Source: Paraburkholderia bannensis (lineage in GTDB: Bacteria > Pseudomonadota > Gammaproteobacteria > Burkholderiales > Burkholderiaceae). From it: 64,000 nt of DNA. This document shows positions 17,513 to 27,134 of this stretch, one piece after another. The notes beneath the pieces were generated by a model. The model was not told where the DNA came from. It worked only from the letters and a program-made list of their open reading frames with translations, and did no database searches. Position 1 is the stretch's first letter. Every line of letters starts with the position of its first letter. Location of the stretch: the NCBI RefSeq assembly GCF_014200455.1, contig NZ_JACHBW010000002.1, forward strand, positions 434,001-498,000, given 5' to 3'. Made by a program: the position numbers and the translations under genes.

Positions 17513-19084
17513 TTACTTTGCCGGAGCCGATACCGGAGCCGGCGTCGATGCGCCCGGCACGGCCGAAGCCGACGGCTTCACCGCGATCGGCGCCGAAGCG
17601 GATGCAGGCGGCTTCGCCTGCGCGAGGCGGCGCTCCATCGGCGACTTCGATTCCGTCACCGGCTTGCCTTGCAGCTTGTTGAGCGCCTGCTGGAGCATGA
17701 AGTCGTCGGTCGAGCCGAATTCGACCGGCTTGCGGTCGCGATCCTTCTGGCGCTGTTCCGGCGTCTTCTTGTCGTTCTGCTCTTCGAGCTGACGCAGCAT
17801 GTCCATGCGTTCCTGCTCGCGCAGATCCTGCTCCTTCTTCTCGTCCGGGTCCTGCGTGTTCGCAAGGTGGTTCGAGTAGTCGACTTCGCGCGTGACGAGT
17901 GCGTCGTCCGGATCGCCATCGGCGTACTGATCGACCGCAACGTCAGGACGGATGCCCTTGTTCTGGATCGAGCGGCCGCTCGGCGTGTAGTAGTACGCCG
18001 TGGTCAGACGCAGCGCGGTATCCGCCGTCATCGGACGCACCGTCTGCACCGAACCCTTGCCGAAGGTCGTTTTGCCGATGATGAGCGCACGCTTTTGGTC
18101 CTGCAGCGCCCCCGCGACGATTTCCGATGCCGACGCCGAATAGGCGTTGGTCAGCACGATCATCGGCACGGTCTTGAACTCGGCCGCTTCGCCCTTGAGC
18201 GGGTCGCCATCGAACGACGGCAGGCGGTAGTTCTCGTAGTTGTCGCGATAGACCTGCTTCGAATCCGGAATCTGGCCGTTCGTGGACACGACCACCGAAT
18301 CCGCCGGCAGGAATGCGCCCGCAACGCCAACCGCGCTCTGCAGCAGACCGCCGCCGTTGTTGCGCAGATCGAGGATGAGGCCCTTGAGGTTCGGCTCCTG
18401 ACGCGCGATGTCCTGCAGCTTGGCCGCGAGGTCAGGCGTGGTGCGCTCCTGGAAGCTCGTGATGCGGATGTACGCGTAGCCCGGCGCGAGGATCTTCGAC
18501 TTCACGCTCTGCACCTTGATGATGGCGCGCGTGATCGTGAGCGGGAAGGTGCGGTCGTCGGTCTTGCGGAAGATCGTCAGCGTGACCTTGGTGCCCGGGT
18601 CGCCGCGCATCTGCTTGACCGCCTGGTCGAGCGTCATGCCGCGCACGGGCTTGTCGTTGATGCGCGTGATCAGGTCGCCCGGACGGATGCCGGCGCGGAA
18701 CGCGGGCGTGTCTTCGATGGGCGAGATGACCTTGATCAGGCCGTCTTCCGAGGAGATCTCGATGCCGAGGCCCGCGAAGCGGCCCTTGGTCTGTTCCTGG
18801 AGTTCCTGGTAGTCGGTCTTGTCGAGATACGACGAGTGCGGGTCGAGGCTCGACACCATCCCCTTGATGGCGGCGGTGAGCAGTTTCTTGTCGTCGACCG
18901 GCGTGACGTACTCATGCTTGATCTGGCCGAACACTTCGGCGAAGAGCCGGAGCTGGTCGAGCGGCAGCGGCTCGATCACGGTTTGCTGGGTCTGCTGCGC
19001 CGAGGCGGAAATTTGCAGGGTGGCAAAGACGCCGGTCGCGAGGCCAGCGGCGATCAGGCCGATATTTTTAAGGTTCTTTCGCAT
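17513..19084 (-). CDS. S41 family carboxy-terminal processing protease (CtpA type)
   Basis: Periplasmic protease of 523 residues with a signal peptide or anchor (about 1-30). A PDZ domain (about 103-170) contains GLGIEISSEDGLIKV and AGIRPGDLITRIN. The S41 catalytic core has the nucleophile Ser318 in TNAYSASASEIVAGA and the general base Lys343 in TTFGKGSVQTV. The C-terminal 110 residues are charged (DEKKEQDLREQERMD), then Pro/Ala-rich, and are probably flexible. It lies downstream of gpmA on the same strand, separated by 381 bp. Confidence 0.92.
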   Translation of the reverse strand: MRKNLKNIGLIAAGLATGVFATLQISASAQQTQQTVIEPLPLDQLRLFAEVFGQIKHEYVTPVDDKKLLTAAIKGMVSSLDPHSSYLDKTDYQELQEQTKGRFAGLGIEISSEDGLIKVISPIEDTPAFRAGIRPGDLITRINDKPVRGMTLDQAVKQMRGDPGTKVTLTIFRKTDDRTFPLTITRAIIKVQSVKSKILAPGYAYIRITSFQERTTPDLAAKLQDIARQEPNLKGLILDLRNNGGGLLQSAVGVAGAFLPADSVVVSTNGQIPDSKQVYRDNYENYRLPSFDGDPLKGEAAEFKTVPMIVLTNAYSASASEIVAGALQDQKRALIIGKTTFGKGSVQTVRPMTADTALRLTTAYYYTPSGRSIQNKGIRPDVAVDQYADGDPDDALVTREVDYSNHLANTQDPDEKKEQDLREQERMDMLRQLEEQNDKKTPEQRQKDRDRKPVEFGSTDDFMLQQALNKLQGKPVTESKSPMERRLAQAKPPASASAPIAVKPSASAVPGASTPAPVSAPAK

Positions 19085-19465
19085 AGAGGTTGTTGCGTGC
19101 GGTCGAAAGGCGCGTGGCAGCGTCTAATGGAAAAGCGATGGACAAGTATAACTGCACACCCGGCCGCCCTGTGTATAAGGCGCGATGAAGGGACGAAGGT
19201 TGCGGGTTCGACAGTCCGAACGCGTGCCGGTTCGCAAGTCGCGTGCCGCAAAGCCTTGCTGGGCGAGGGACTGGCGGGAGCGTGACGGGAGGCTGGCAGG
19301 TCTGCCAGACAGGAGGGCGGAAAAGCGCGCAGACCGGCGCACGCGATGCTCGCGCAAAGGTGGGTGCGTCGGCGGGCAAGCCACCGACTCGTCGGCCCTT
19401 GCGAATGCCAGGGCCGACGGGGTTGGGTGCGCGACAGAGAAAAGATGGACCTGGCCCGGATGGAC
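19085..19465. other. Intergenic region between gpmA and the S41 protease gene
   Basis: 381 bp with no gene. It contains a GC-rich hairpin just after gpmA (19391-19418, GTCGGCCCT / AGGGCCGAC, no T run on the minus strand), a TATACT-like -10 on the minus strand near 19147 for the protease, and a DnaA-box-like TGTGTATAA at 19170-19178. Confidence 0.5.
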
Positions 19466-20215
19466 TTAGCCCGCCTTCTTGCCCTGGTTCGCCACGGCGG
19501 CCTGCGCTGCGGCGATGGCATCGGCGTCGCCCAGGTAGTAATGCGTGATGGGCTTGAGGTTCTCGTCCAGTTCATAGACGAGCGGCACGCCGTTCGGAAT
19601 GTTCAGGCCGACGATGTCGGTGTCCGAAATGCCGTCGAGGTACTTCACGAGTGCGCGGATCGAGTTGCCGTGTGCGGCGATCACGATCTTCTTGCCCCCC
19701 TTGATGGCCGGTGCGATCGACTCGTTCCACAGCGGCAGCACGCGCGCCACGGTGTCCTTCAGGCATTCCGTAAGCGGCAGCTCTTCGCGCGGCACCTTGG
19801 CGTAGCGCGGGTCGTTGTAGGCCGTGCGCTCGTCCGACGGATCGAGTGCGGGCGGCGGCGTGTCGTAGCTGCGGCGCCAGACCAGAACCTGTTCATCGCC
19901 GTATTTGGCGGCAGTTTCGGCCTTGTTCAGACCCGAAAGCGCGCCGTAGTGGCGCTCGTTGAGGCGCCACGAGTGGACCACGGGCAGGTACATCTGGTCC
20001 ATCTGGTCCTGAACGTGCCAGAGCGTGCGGATCGCGCGCTTGAGCACCGAGGTGTAGGCGATGTCGAACGCATAACCCGATGCCTTGAGCAGCTGGCCGG
20101 CCTGCTGGGCTTCGCGGTTGCCCTGTTCGGTCAGGTCGACGTCCACCCAGCCGGTGAAACGGTTTTCCTTGTTCCAGGTCGATTCGCCGTGGCGGATGAG
20201 TACGAGTTTGTACAT
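19466..20215 (-). CDS. gpmA: 2,3-bisphosphoglycerate-dependent phosphoglycerate mutase
   Basis: Glycolytic enzyme interconverting 3- and 2-phosphoglycerate. 249 residues from ATG 20215. The phosphohistidine is His9 in [18 protein letters not shown], the second His is in [11 protein letters not shown], and the acid/base Glu is in [14 protein letters not shown]. The 3' end holds a short C-terminal tail ending NQGKKAG. It is divergent from the rhodanese gene. Confidence 0.97.
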   Translation of the reverse strand: MYKLVLIRHGESTWNKENRFTGWVDVDLTEQGNREAQQAGQLLKASGYAFDIAYTSVLKRAIRTLWHVQDQMDQMYLPVVHSWRLNERHYGALSGLNKAETAAKYGDEQVLVWRRSYDTPPPALDPSDERTAYNDPRYAKVPREELPLTECLKDTVARVLPLWNESIAPAIKGGKKIVIAAHGNSIRALVKYLDGISDTDIVGLNIPNGVPLVYELDENLKPITHYYLGDADAIAAAQAAVANQGKKAG

Positions 20216-20354
20216 GTGGATGACGGTCGGTAGTGAGGGAAGCGGTAATCGGGGACGGGGAACGTCGGTGATACGGCTACTCGGCGAACGCTGCCCGGTC
20301 CAGCGGATTGCGGCCTGGGCTCTGGGGCGGCAACCCTGCGACAAACGGTTATTT

Positions 20355-20360
20355 TATAAT
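20355..20360 (+). promoter_or_regulatory. -10 element ahead of the rhodanese gene
   Basis: Consensus TATAAT 58 bp upstream of the GTG start. The -35 region is not recognisable. Confidence 0.4.
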
Positions 20361-20417
20361 GAGCAGATTGTCTGAACTGGATTTCCCACGATTTCTCTTT
20401 TTCCCGGCGGCTCATCC

Positions 20418-20843
20418 GTGACGTTCTTTACCAATTACATCAACCTTGTACTCATCGCGATCGTCCTCATCTCAGGAGGGTTGCTCCTGTGGCCGACGCT
20501 CAAGCGCGGCGGCCGCGGCGGTATTTCCGCCGCCGAAGCGACGCAGATGATCAATCGCCGCAACGCGGTGGTGATCGATGTGCGTTCGGCCGACGAGTTC
20601 GCCCGCGGCCATCTGCCCGCTGCCCGCCACCTGCCGTTCGGCGAGTTGCAGGGGAAGGTCGCGCAGTTCGTCAAGAACAAGAGCAACCCGGTGTTGCTGG
20701 TCTGCCAGACGGGCCAGCAGTCGCACAAGGCCGCGAGCCTCGTGAAGGAAGCCGGTTTTGCCGAAGTCCACGTGCTGGACGGCGGCGTGAACGCCTGGCA
20801 GCAGGCCGGTATGCCGGTCGTGAAACAAGGAGGTTCGAAGTGA
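20418..20843 (+). CDS. Membrane-anchored rhodanese-like protein
   Basis: 141 residues from GTG 20418. One N-terminal membrane helix (about 7-26, YINLVLIAIVLISGGLLLWP) is followed by a single rhodanese domain. The active Cys96 is in LLVCQTGQQSHKAA, and DVRSADEFARGHLPAARH is the CH2A-type motif. The protein probably transfers sulfane sulfur at the inner membrane. The stop overlaps the grxC start (GTGA), so the two are translationally coupled. Confidence 0.92.
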   Translation: MTFFTNYINLVLIAIVLISGGLLLWPTLKRGGRGGISAAEATQMINRRNAVVIDVRSADEFARGHLPAARHLPFGELQGKVAQFVKNKSNPVLLVCQTGQQSHKAASLVKEAGFAEVHVLDGGVNAWQQAGMPVVKQGGSK

Positions 20844-21103
20844 GCAAGGTTGTCATGTACAGCACCCAGGTGTGCCCGTATTGCCAGATGGCCGAGCGTC
20901 TTTTAAAGTCGCGCGGCGTCGAACATATCGAGAAAGTGCTGATCGACCGGGACCCGGCGCGGCGCGATGAAATGATGACGCGCACCGGCCGCCGCACCGT
21001 GCCGCAGGTTTTCATCGGCGAGACGCATGTGGGCGGTTACGATGACCTTTCCGCGCTCGACCGCGCCGGCGGCTTGATGCCGCTGCTCGAAGCGGCGGCA
21101 TAA
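20840..21103 (+). CDS. grxC: Glutaredoxin 3
   Basis: 87 residues from GTG 20840 (AAGGAGG upstream at 20827-20833). The redox site CPYC is at residues 12-15, followed by the [18 protein letters not shown] glutathione-binding segment. It overlaps the rhodanese stop codon. The rhodanese-grxC-secB order suggests a redox and protein-export cluster. Confidence 0.95.
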   Translation: MSKVVMYSTQVCPYCQMAERLLKSRGVEHIEKVLIDRDPARRDEMMTRTGRRTVPQVFIGETHVGGYDDLSALDRAGGLMPLLEAAA

Positions 21104-21112
21104 AGCCACCCC

Positions 21113-21141
21113 GGCGGCGCTGCGCGCGCCGCCCCGTTTTT
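21113..21141 (+). terminator. Probable terminator after grxC
   Basis: 8-bp stem GGCGGCGC / GCGCCGCC with loop TGCGC, then CCG and a TTTTT run. Confidence 0.7.
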
Positions 21142-21308
21142 CGCCCGTGCGGGCCACTCAGGCGCGCGCGGGCTTGCTGTCGCTTGTCGCTGTCATTGCT
21201 GCTCATTGCGGCTGCGCAGCGGCGTTTCGTCCGTGTCCGATTTCCGGCAGGGCGGGGCGTCGCGATACTGCGCAACTGCAACTTCATTTAATCAGGAAGC
21301 CAAACACC

Positions 21309-21773
21309 ATGTCTGACGAGAATAACCAGCCGTTCTTCAACATCCAGCGCATCTACCTCAAGGACCTTTCGCTGGAGCAGCCGAACTCGCCGGCCATCTT
21401 CCTCGAACAGGACATGCCTTCCGTGGAAGTGGAAGTCGACGTCAAGGCCGAGCGCCTCGCGGAATCGGTGTTCGAAATCCTCGTGACCGGCACCGTCACC
21501 GCCAAGGTCAAGGAAAAGGTTGCTTTCCTGATCGAAGCCAAGCAAGCCGGCATTTTCGACATCCGCAACATCCCGGCTGAACAGGTCGACCCGCTGGTTG
21601 GCATCGCCTGCCCGACCATCCTGTTCCCGTACCTGCGCTCGAACATCGCCGACGCGATCACGCGTGCCGGCTTCCCCCCGATCCATCTGGCCGAAATCAA
21701 CTTCCAGGCGCTCTACGAGCAACGCCTGCAGCAGCTCGCGCAGCAACAGGGCGCCAGCAACGCCACGCATTGA
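21309..21773 (+). CDS. secB: Protein-export chaperone SecB
   Basis: Tetrameric cytosolic chaperone that keeps preproteins unfolded and hands them to SecA. 154 residues from ATG 21309. Hallmarks are [19 protein letters not shown], the SecA-contact acidic stretch [10 protein letters not shown] and the conserved [24 protein letters not shown]. The tail is Gln-rich (LQQLAQQQG). gpsA follows after 39 bp on the same strand, as in many proteobacteria. Confidence 0.97.
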   Translation: MSDENNQPFFNIQRIYLKDLSLEQPNSPAIFLEQDMPSVEVEVDVKAERLAESVFEILVTGTVTAKVKEKVAFLIEAKQAGIFDIRNIPAEQVDPLVGIACPTILFPYLRSNIADAITRAGFPPIHLAEINFQALYEQRLQQLAQQQGASNATH

Positions 21774-21812
21774 TCGACCGCTGAAACCTCACAACCGGTG
21801 CGGAGTACTGGA

Positions 21813-22811
21813 ATGAAAGTCGCCGTTCTCGGCGCCGGAGCGTGGGGCACCGCGCTGGCAGGGCATCTCGCCCAGGCGCACGACACACTGTTGTGGGCGC
21901 GCGATGGCGCGCTCATCGACACATTGCGCAAGACGCACGAGAACGCCCGCTATCTCGCGGGCGTCTCGCTGCCGCAATCCCTCAAATACGAAACGGATCT
22001 CGCCACCGCGCTCGAACACGCTGCGGGCGAGGCGGATCTGGTCGTGCTCGGCACGCCTGTAGCCGGCTTGCGCGACATGCTGCGCACCATGAGCGACCTG
22101 GGCCGCGTGCCCGCGCACTTCGTCTGGCTCTGCAAGGGCTTCGAGGCCGATTCTCAACTCATGCCGCATCAGGTGGTGTCGGCCGAGCTGCCCGATCACG
22201 CCAGCAATGGGGTGCTGTCCGGCCCGAGCTTCGCGCGCGAAGTGGGCGATGGTTTGCCCGTCGCGCTGACGGTGGCCAGCACCAGCGCCGACTGCCGCGA
22301 GCGCACGCTGGCCGCGTTCCATCATCGCGCGATGCGCATCTACACCGGCGACGACGTCGTGGGCGTGGAAGTGGGCGGCGCGGTCAAGAACGTGCTGGCG
22401 ATCGCCACGGGTATCTCCGACGGCCTGGGCCTGGGCCTGAACGCTCGCGCCGCGCTCATCACGCGCGGACTCGCGGAAATGACCCGGCTGGGTGCGGCGC
22501 TGGGCGGCCGTGCGGAAACCTTTACCGGCCTCACGGGACTCGGCGATCTGATTCTCACCGCGACAGGCGATCTGTCGCGCAATCGCACGGTGGGCAAGCA
22601 GCTCGCGAGCGGGCGTACGCTCGACGATATTCTTGGTGCGCTGGGTCATGTCGCCGAAGGCGTGCGCTGCGCACGCGCCGTGGCGGCGATCGCGCGTGCC
22701 CATCAGATCGACATGCCGATCACCGAAGCGGTATGCGATGTGCTGTTCGCAGGCGTCGCGCCGCGCGATGCGGTGAGCGCGCTGCTCAGGCGCGACGCGA
22801 AGGCGGAGTAG
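21813..22811 (+). CDS. gpsA: NAD(P)-dependent glycerol-3-phosphate dehydrogenase
   Basis: Reduces dihydroxyacetone phosphate to sn-glycerol-3-phosphate for phospholipid synthesis. 332 residues from ATG 21813. The Rossmann loop is [18 protein letters not shown], the catalytic Lys lies in [14 protein letters not shown], and the C-terminal domain has [20 protein letters not shown]. It sits downstream of secB. Confidence 0.96.
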   Translation: MKVAVLGAGAWGTALAGHLAQAHDTLLWARDGALIDTLRKTHENARYLAGVSLPQSLKYETDLATALEHAAGEADLVVLGTPVAGLRDMLRTMSDLGRVPAHFVWLCKGFEADSQLMPHQVVSAELPDHASNGVLSGPSFAREVGDGLPVALTVASTSADCRERTLAAFHHRAMRIYTGDDVVGVEVGGAVKNVLAIATGISDGLGLGLNARAALITRGLAEMTRLGAALGGRAETFTGLTGLGDLILTATGDLSRNRTVGKQLASGRTLDDILGALGHVAEGVRCARAVAAIARAHQIDMPITEAVCDVLFAGVAPRDAVSALLRRDAKAE

Positions 22812-22865
22812 CGTCCCCGGTTTCCCGGTTGGCGCTCGCGGCCTGTGACTGCAAGGAGTGCCAAC

Positions 22866-23390
22866 ATGCTGACCATCGGAAACTGCCGCATCGACGCACA
22901 AGTGGTGGACATCACCACGCTGCATGTCGATGCCATCGTGAATGCCGCCAATACGTCACTGCTCGGCGGCGGTGGCGTGGATGGCGCGATCCATCGCGCG
23001 GCGGGGCCTGAGCTGCTGCGCGAATGCCGCACGCTCAAGGGCTGTCCAACCGGCGACGCAAAAATCACCGCCGGCTACAACCTTCCCGCGAAACACGTGA
23101 TTCACACCGTCGGCCCCGTCTGGAACGGCGGCGCGCGCGACGAAGCACGTCTGCTGGCCTCGTGCTACTGGCGCTCGCTCGAAGTCGCGCACGAGGCGGG
23201 CGTGACGAGCATCGCGTTTCCCGCGATCAGCTGCGGCGTCTATCGCTTCCCGGCCGACCAGGCCGTGAAGATTGCGCTTGCTACGGTGATCGATGGATTG
23301 CCCGCTTATCCGACGCTCGAACGCGTGATCTTCGCCTGCTTCGACGATGCGATGCTCGCGCGCTGCGAGCGCGAAATCGCTGTGCTCTGA
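22866..23390 (+). CDS. Macrodomain protein (O-acetyl-ADP-ribose deacetylase, YmdB/MacroD type)
   Basis: 174 residues from ATG 22866 (AAGGAG upstream). The single macrodomain shows [24 protein letters not shown] (ADP-ribose loop with catalytic Asn and Asp), [22 protein letters not shown] and [13 protein letters not shown]. It probably hydrolyses O-acetyl-ADP-ribose or removes ADP-ribose from acidic residues. It ends close to the convergent trmL. Confidence 0.93.
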   Translation: MLTIGNCRIDAQVVDITTLHVDAIVNAANTSLLGGGGVDGAIHRAAGPELLRECRTLKGCPTGDAKITAGYNLPAKHVIHTVGPVWNGGARDEARLLASCYWRSLEVAHEAGVTSIAFPAISCGVYRFPADQAVKIALATVIDGLPAYPTLERVIFACFDDAMLARCEREIAVL

Positions 23391-23442
23391 CGTGCGCGCT
23401 CAGGGGGCGCTCAAGTTGCGCTCGCGGCGCGCCAGGGTGTGC

Positions 23443-23913
23443 TTATTCCCCGCCTTCGAAACCCGCCTGACGCCACGCCTCGAACACCACCACCGCGACG
23501 GTGTTGGACAGATTCAGGCTGCGGTTGCCCGGCCGCATCGGCAGGCGCACGCGCTGTTCTGGCGCAAAGCGGTCTAGGACCGCATCCGGCAGACCGCGCG
23601 TTTCCGCGCCGAACACGAACCAGTCGCCCGGCAGGAAGGCGTGATCGTGAAAACGGCCCGAGCCGCGCGTGGTGAAGGCGAACATGCGCGCCGGATCGGG
23701 CGTTTCCTTGGCGAGGAACGCGTCCCAGTCGCTGTGCACATTCATCTGCGCGTATTCGTGATAGTCGAGGCCGGCGCGGCGCAGCTTCGTGTCGTCGAGC
23801 GGAAAGCCAAGCGGCTCGATCAGATGCAGCCGCGCGCCCGTGTTGGCGCACAGGCGGATGACGTTGCCGGTGTTCGGCGGGATTTCCGGTTCGACGAGAA
23901 CGACGTTAAACAT
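23443..23913 (-). CDS. trmL: tRNA (cytidine(34)-2'-O)-methyltransferase TrmL
   Basis: SPOUT-fold enzyme that 2'-O-methylates the wobble base of tRNA-Leu. 156 residues. Motifs are MFNVVLVEPEIPPNTGNVIRLC at the start, FVFGAETRGLPDAVL and the knotted C-terminal RPGNRSLNLSNTVAVVVFEAWRQ. It stands just downstream of comF in the ancestral order, which the island now interrupts. Confidence 0.95.
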   Translation of the reverse strand: MFNVVLVEPEIPPNTGNVIRLCANTGARLHLIEPLGFPLDDTKLRRAGLDYHEYAQMNVHSDWDAFLAKETPDPARMFAFTTRGSGRFHDHAFLPGDWFVFGAETRGLPDAVLDRFAPEQRVRLPMRPGNRSLNLSNTVAVVVFEAWRQAGFEGGE

Positions 23914-23941
23914 GACGATAAAAACAGTAAAGAGAGCTTAA

Positions 23942-23981
23942 AAGCGAAAGACCGACGTCTGGGGTACCGTCAGTCTTTCGG
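23942..23981 (-). terminator. Probable terminator of comF (minus strand)
   Basis: Imperfect stem CGAAAGAC...GTCTTTCG extended by GACG/CGTC across one mismatch. On the minus strand it is followed by CTTTT. It overlaps the comF stop codon and is now separated from the comF promoter by the island. Confidence 0.5.
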
Positions 23982-24073
23982 CGTGCGCAAGGCGACGAAA
24001 TTCGTCACACGCCGGGCGCCTGCGGTCTTGAGAAGGTGCGCGAGCGCGTCGAGCGTCGCGCCCGAGGTCATTA
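23970..24073 (-). pseudogene. comF: comF, 3' fragment (split by mobile element)
   Basis: The last 34 codons of a ComF-family phosphoribosyltransferase-like protein (MTSGATLDALAHLLKTAG...VALRTPKD), with the PRPP-loop end TSGAT. The 5' part is at 47223-48078. Joining the two at the shared ATTA restores VDDVMTSGAT, the typical ComF motif, in frame. Codons upstream of 24071 on this side come from the island. Confidence 0.9.
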
Positions 24074-24076
24074 TAT
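24061..24076. other. Left attachment site (attL) of the island
   Basis: CCCGAGGTCATTATAT matches CCCGATGTTATTACAT at the right end in 13 of 16 positions and shares the central ATTA (24070-24073). Bases to the left belong to comF and bases to the right to the island. Confidence 0.8.
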
Positions 24077-24336
24077 TATGGCTATGAATACATAAATTCA
24101 CCACTGTTGGCAGGTGGGCTAAGTTACAGCTCATGAGCCATTCCCCGGCCACCGATCCGAGCTCCATGTGATAGAGTTTGTCTATTAAAAAATAACTTCG
24201 ATTTAATGTGTGTTATGCCCTTTTCGTACCCATCCCGGCGGTCAGTAACAAGCGACAATGCTGGGTTACAACACATCCCGGTTTGCCGCGGACGTGTTGG
24301 CGACATGTACGATGAAGGATTACCGAGAGGCAACTG

Positions 24337-26052
24337 ATGGCAAAAGCGGGCGCAAAGAAAGACAGACTTATCAGCGTCGAAGCTCTCGACGAGCTGAACA
24401 TAGAATGGTCGGTAGGGAGCCAGGAGACTCCGGAACAGGCGTATGTTCGTACGGCCCCGAGAGACCGTCGGTCCTCCTTGGGACAGTTTTTCACACCGGT
24501 GCCTATTGCGAAGCTGATGACAAAATGGGTGTCCAATGTCAACCCAAAGTCTTTGCTCGATCCGGCAGTGGGGCCCGGAATTTTCGCTAGAACAGCGCGA
24601 GAAGTACTTCCGAAAACGAGAATCACCTGCATCGATCTAGATCAGGCCCCACTTAAATTGGCGCGTACATCGATGGCTGATGACGATCGTCTCGAATTCA
24701 TCAACGGCGATTTCCTAACAACTGATCTTTCGCAGTTCGATGCAATCTTGGCGAATCCGCCGTATCTCAGGCATCAGAATCTCAATTATGCATTTGATAT
24801 GCACGCCGAGATAGGGAAGAGAAATGGGATTAGAATTTCCCGCCTCTCCAACCTGTACGTTCTGTTCATATTAGAGATCTGTCGCTTGTTGCGCGACGGT
24901 GGTCGCGCTTCGATTATCGTCCCAGCCGAATGGATGAACGCGAATTTTGGGGCCGCCGTCAAGCAGTACTTCCATCACAATGGTTTTCTGAAGAAGCTTA
25001 TCTATTTTTCCCACGACACGTTGGCATTCGATGACGCGCTAACGACTGCCGCGATATTACTAATCGAGAAATCTCCGAGGCAAAACGAGAGTCTTGATGT
25101 CATCTACGTTGAGAGTGCGGTTGAAATCGAAGACGTCGAGTTGTTGATGCAAGGAGAAATCACAGAACTGACTGGAGCGACCAAGGAAGCAATTCAATGG
25201 GACGTGCTGCTTACCACACAAAAATGGGATCGCCTGTTCGCGATGGGCGCCCACGAAATTGCTAGCCACCTCATCACTGTCGAAGCGATTGCCAAAAGTC
25301 GTCGAGGTATAGCTACCGGGGCAAACGAATTCTTTCACCTACGCCCATCGCAGACCGAAATTTACGGAATCCAAAAGAAAAATCAGAAAATATGTATTGG
25401 CCGCGCCCAGGACATAAAAGGACTCATCTTTTCTGAGCAAGACCTTGCCCAATTGGAGGATGAGGATGCTCGTACGCGGTTGGTTTCGTTTGGTACGGAC
25501 TTGTCGTCTGCCGAGGAAAAATATCTCGAAGACGGGATTTCGAAGAAATTGAATGAGCGCTATCTCTTGGCCGCGCGGTCACCTTGGTATTCGATGGAGA
25601 ACCGCGAGCCAGCGCCAATCTGGGCAGCGGTCTTTGGGCGGGCCAATCTTCGATTTGTGCTCAATGCGGCGGGTGCATCAAACTTGACTACTTTTCACTG
25701 CCTATACCCAAGCGGATTGAATAGAAAGCAGGTTACCGCACTCGTTGCACTTTTGAATTCGGCCCCCGTACAGGAGCGCGCGATGAGGCACCGTCGTGTA
25801 TATGGTGGTGGTCTTGCCAAATTTGAGCCGAAGGACTTGCTTCAGTTGGAGGTGCCAGATGTCAGGCACCTTTCAGAGGCGATCCTCGACGAAATCGTAT
25901 CGATGTTTGCTCAGTGGGACCAAGAGCTTCGCAAGAACCCGAATTTTTGTCCTTCTGAACTTAATTCGTTAGCGGCAAGCTTGATTGAAGCCCCCTCGGT
26001 AGCACTTGGCCAGAACTTAATGGAGCAGGCTCAGCAAGTAGCACTCTTCTAA
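24337..26052 (+). CDS. N6-adenine DNA methyltransferase (gamma-type, type II-like)
   Basis: 571 residues. Motif X is GQFFTP (49-54), motif I DPAVGPGIF (75-83) binds S-adenosylmethionine, and motif IV NPPY (140-143) is the catalytic motif of N6-adenine enzymes. The order X-I-IV with a long C-terminal recognition region fits the gamma class, such as M.AccI or M.HincII. Its last 92 bp overlap the 3' end of the convergent gene at 25961-26926, the likely endonuclease. The gene is noticeably AT-richer than the core genome. It could also be an orphan methyltransferase. Confidence 0.88.
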   Translation: MAKAGAKKDRLISVEALDELNIEWSVGSQETPEQAYVRTAPRDRRSSLGQFFTPVPIAKLMTKWVSNVNPKSLLDPAVGPGIFARTAREVLPKTRITCIDLDQAPLKLARTSMADDDRLEFINGDFLTTDLSQFDAILANPPYLRHQNLNYAFDMHAEIGKRNGIRISRLSNLYVLFILEICRLLRDGGRASIIVPAEWMNANFGAAVKQYFHHNGFLKKLIYFSHDTLAFDDALTTAAILLIEKSPRQNESLDVIYVESAVEIEDVELLMQGEITELTGATKEAIQWDVLLTTQKWDRLFAMGAHEIASHLITVEAIAKSRRGIATGANEFFHLRPSQTEIYGIQKKNQKICIGRAQDIKGLIFSEQDLAQLEDEDARTRLVSFGTDLSSAEEKYLEDGISKKLNERYLLAARSPWYSMENREPAPIWAAVFGRANLRFVLNAAGASNLTTFHCLYPSGLNRKQVTALVALLNSAPVQERAMRHRRVYGGGLAKFEPKDLLQLEVPDVRHLSEAILDEIVSMFAQWDQELRKNPNFCPSELNSLAASLIEAPSVALGQNLMEQAQQVALF

Positions 26053-26926
26053 GCGCAACCCGATCAGGTTCGACCCGTCCACCGACGGGTTTGACAAACG
26101 CATCGACTCGCCCAAGCCTCGTGTGTTTAGTTTCAACTTGGAAGGCGGGCGACTCAACAAAGTCGCCCACTTTCGATCCACTAGTTATTGGTATCATAAT
26201 GGTCGCCTTCAATTGACTCTTTTCAGGAGTCTCAATCTTGAAGCCTACTCCGGACCCTATAATCCGGAAGATATCCAATACGTTTATTGCCCACATTGAG
26301 TCGAAAAAAACTTGGCAATACGACTGCGATACGTTGTACTTCTCAACCCATCGATAAACGACGACCAGATCCTCCACTTTCACCGTAAAACTCGGAGTGA
26401 GTCGATCAGACTTCTTCCCGCTCGCCAATTCCGCCTTCCGGACGGCCATGTACTGGAGCGCTCTAAATTTGCTCGACCGAACTTCGATCGCTGCGACTGA
26501 GCGCGAGACGTAAACATCGGACTCGCCACGTCGGAGTGTCGAAATGTCGGGAGGTACGTCTGGACTTGCCGGTAGTACAAGTAGGTCCGGGCGCTTGCCG
26601 TATTTGCGCACCTCTTCCAAACCTGCGCGATATAGATCAGCGAAGCCATCGTCTCCTGCCGCCATCGAATCTGTATTGCCGTACTGGGTGACGGTCCACC
26701 CGGGATCGATCGTTTGCACCACGCTCGTTACCAGATTCTCGGCCCAATCGCCCATAGCGCGATTAGCCAAGAACTCAGATCGAGCATCGGTTGGCGCCCT
26801 GACCTTCTTTTCGGGCTCCGGCCCCTCACCGCCGAACTGAAGATATCGCTCTTGGATACCCTTATCTCTCAATACGTGTACAACGTCTTCTTTCGCCTGC
26901 GAAAGAAGGCTACGGTAGTCGTTCAT
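25961..26926 (-). CDS. Probable type II restriction endonuclease (AccI-like, tentative)
   Basis: 321 residues from ATG 26926; a longer TTG-started form to 26986 is possible. The segment KRPDLLVLPASPD, then about 35 residues later AAIEVRSSKFRALQYMA, resembles a PD-(D/E)xK-type nuclease core with Arg in the last position. The spacing and EVRSSKF wording recall the AccI family from memory. Its position tail-to-tail with an N6-adenine methyltransferase supports a restriction role. The last 30 codons are antisense to the methyltransferase 3' end. The product name is an inference. Confidence 0.6.
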   Translation of the reverse strand: MNDYRSLLSQAKEDVVHVLRDKGIQERYLQFGGEGPEPEKKVRAPTDARSEFLANRAMGDWAENLVTSVVQTIDPGWTVTQYGNTDSMAAGDDGFADLYRAGLEEVRKYGKRPDLLVLPASPDVPPDISTLRRGESDVYVSRSVAAIEVRSSKFRALQYMAVRKAELASGKKSDRLTPSFTVKVEDLVVVYRWVEKYNVSQSYCQVFFDSMWAINVLDIFRIIGSGVGFKIETPEKSQLKATIMIPITSGSKVGDFVESPAFQVETKHTRLGRVDAFVKPVGGRVEPDRVALRRVLLAEPAPLSSGQVLPRGLQSSLPLTN

Positions 26927-27134
26927 TTTTTCAGATGCGTTGATGGTCCCCGTCGAGCATAGCACGAGAGTTCTCGATCTGGCCAACGTGCTATTGCACT
27001 AACGTAGCACCAGCTTTCGCATTGACGTTGCGCGGTACAGTCGGGCGCAGCTCCACTCTCAAGTTCGGCGACGTGGATTAGCTGAACGTCCCGAGTCGCA
27101 AGCGCCATTCATCTCGATAGGCCGCTCTTTCCGA

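Noticed and set aside
19391..19418. Hairpin after gpmA as a Rho-independent terminator
   Set aside because: The stem is perfect, but no T run follows on the minus strand.
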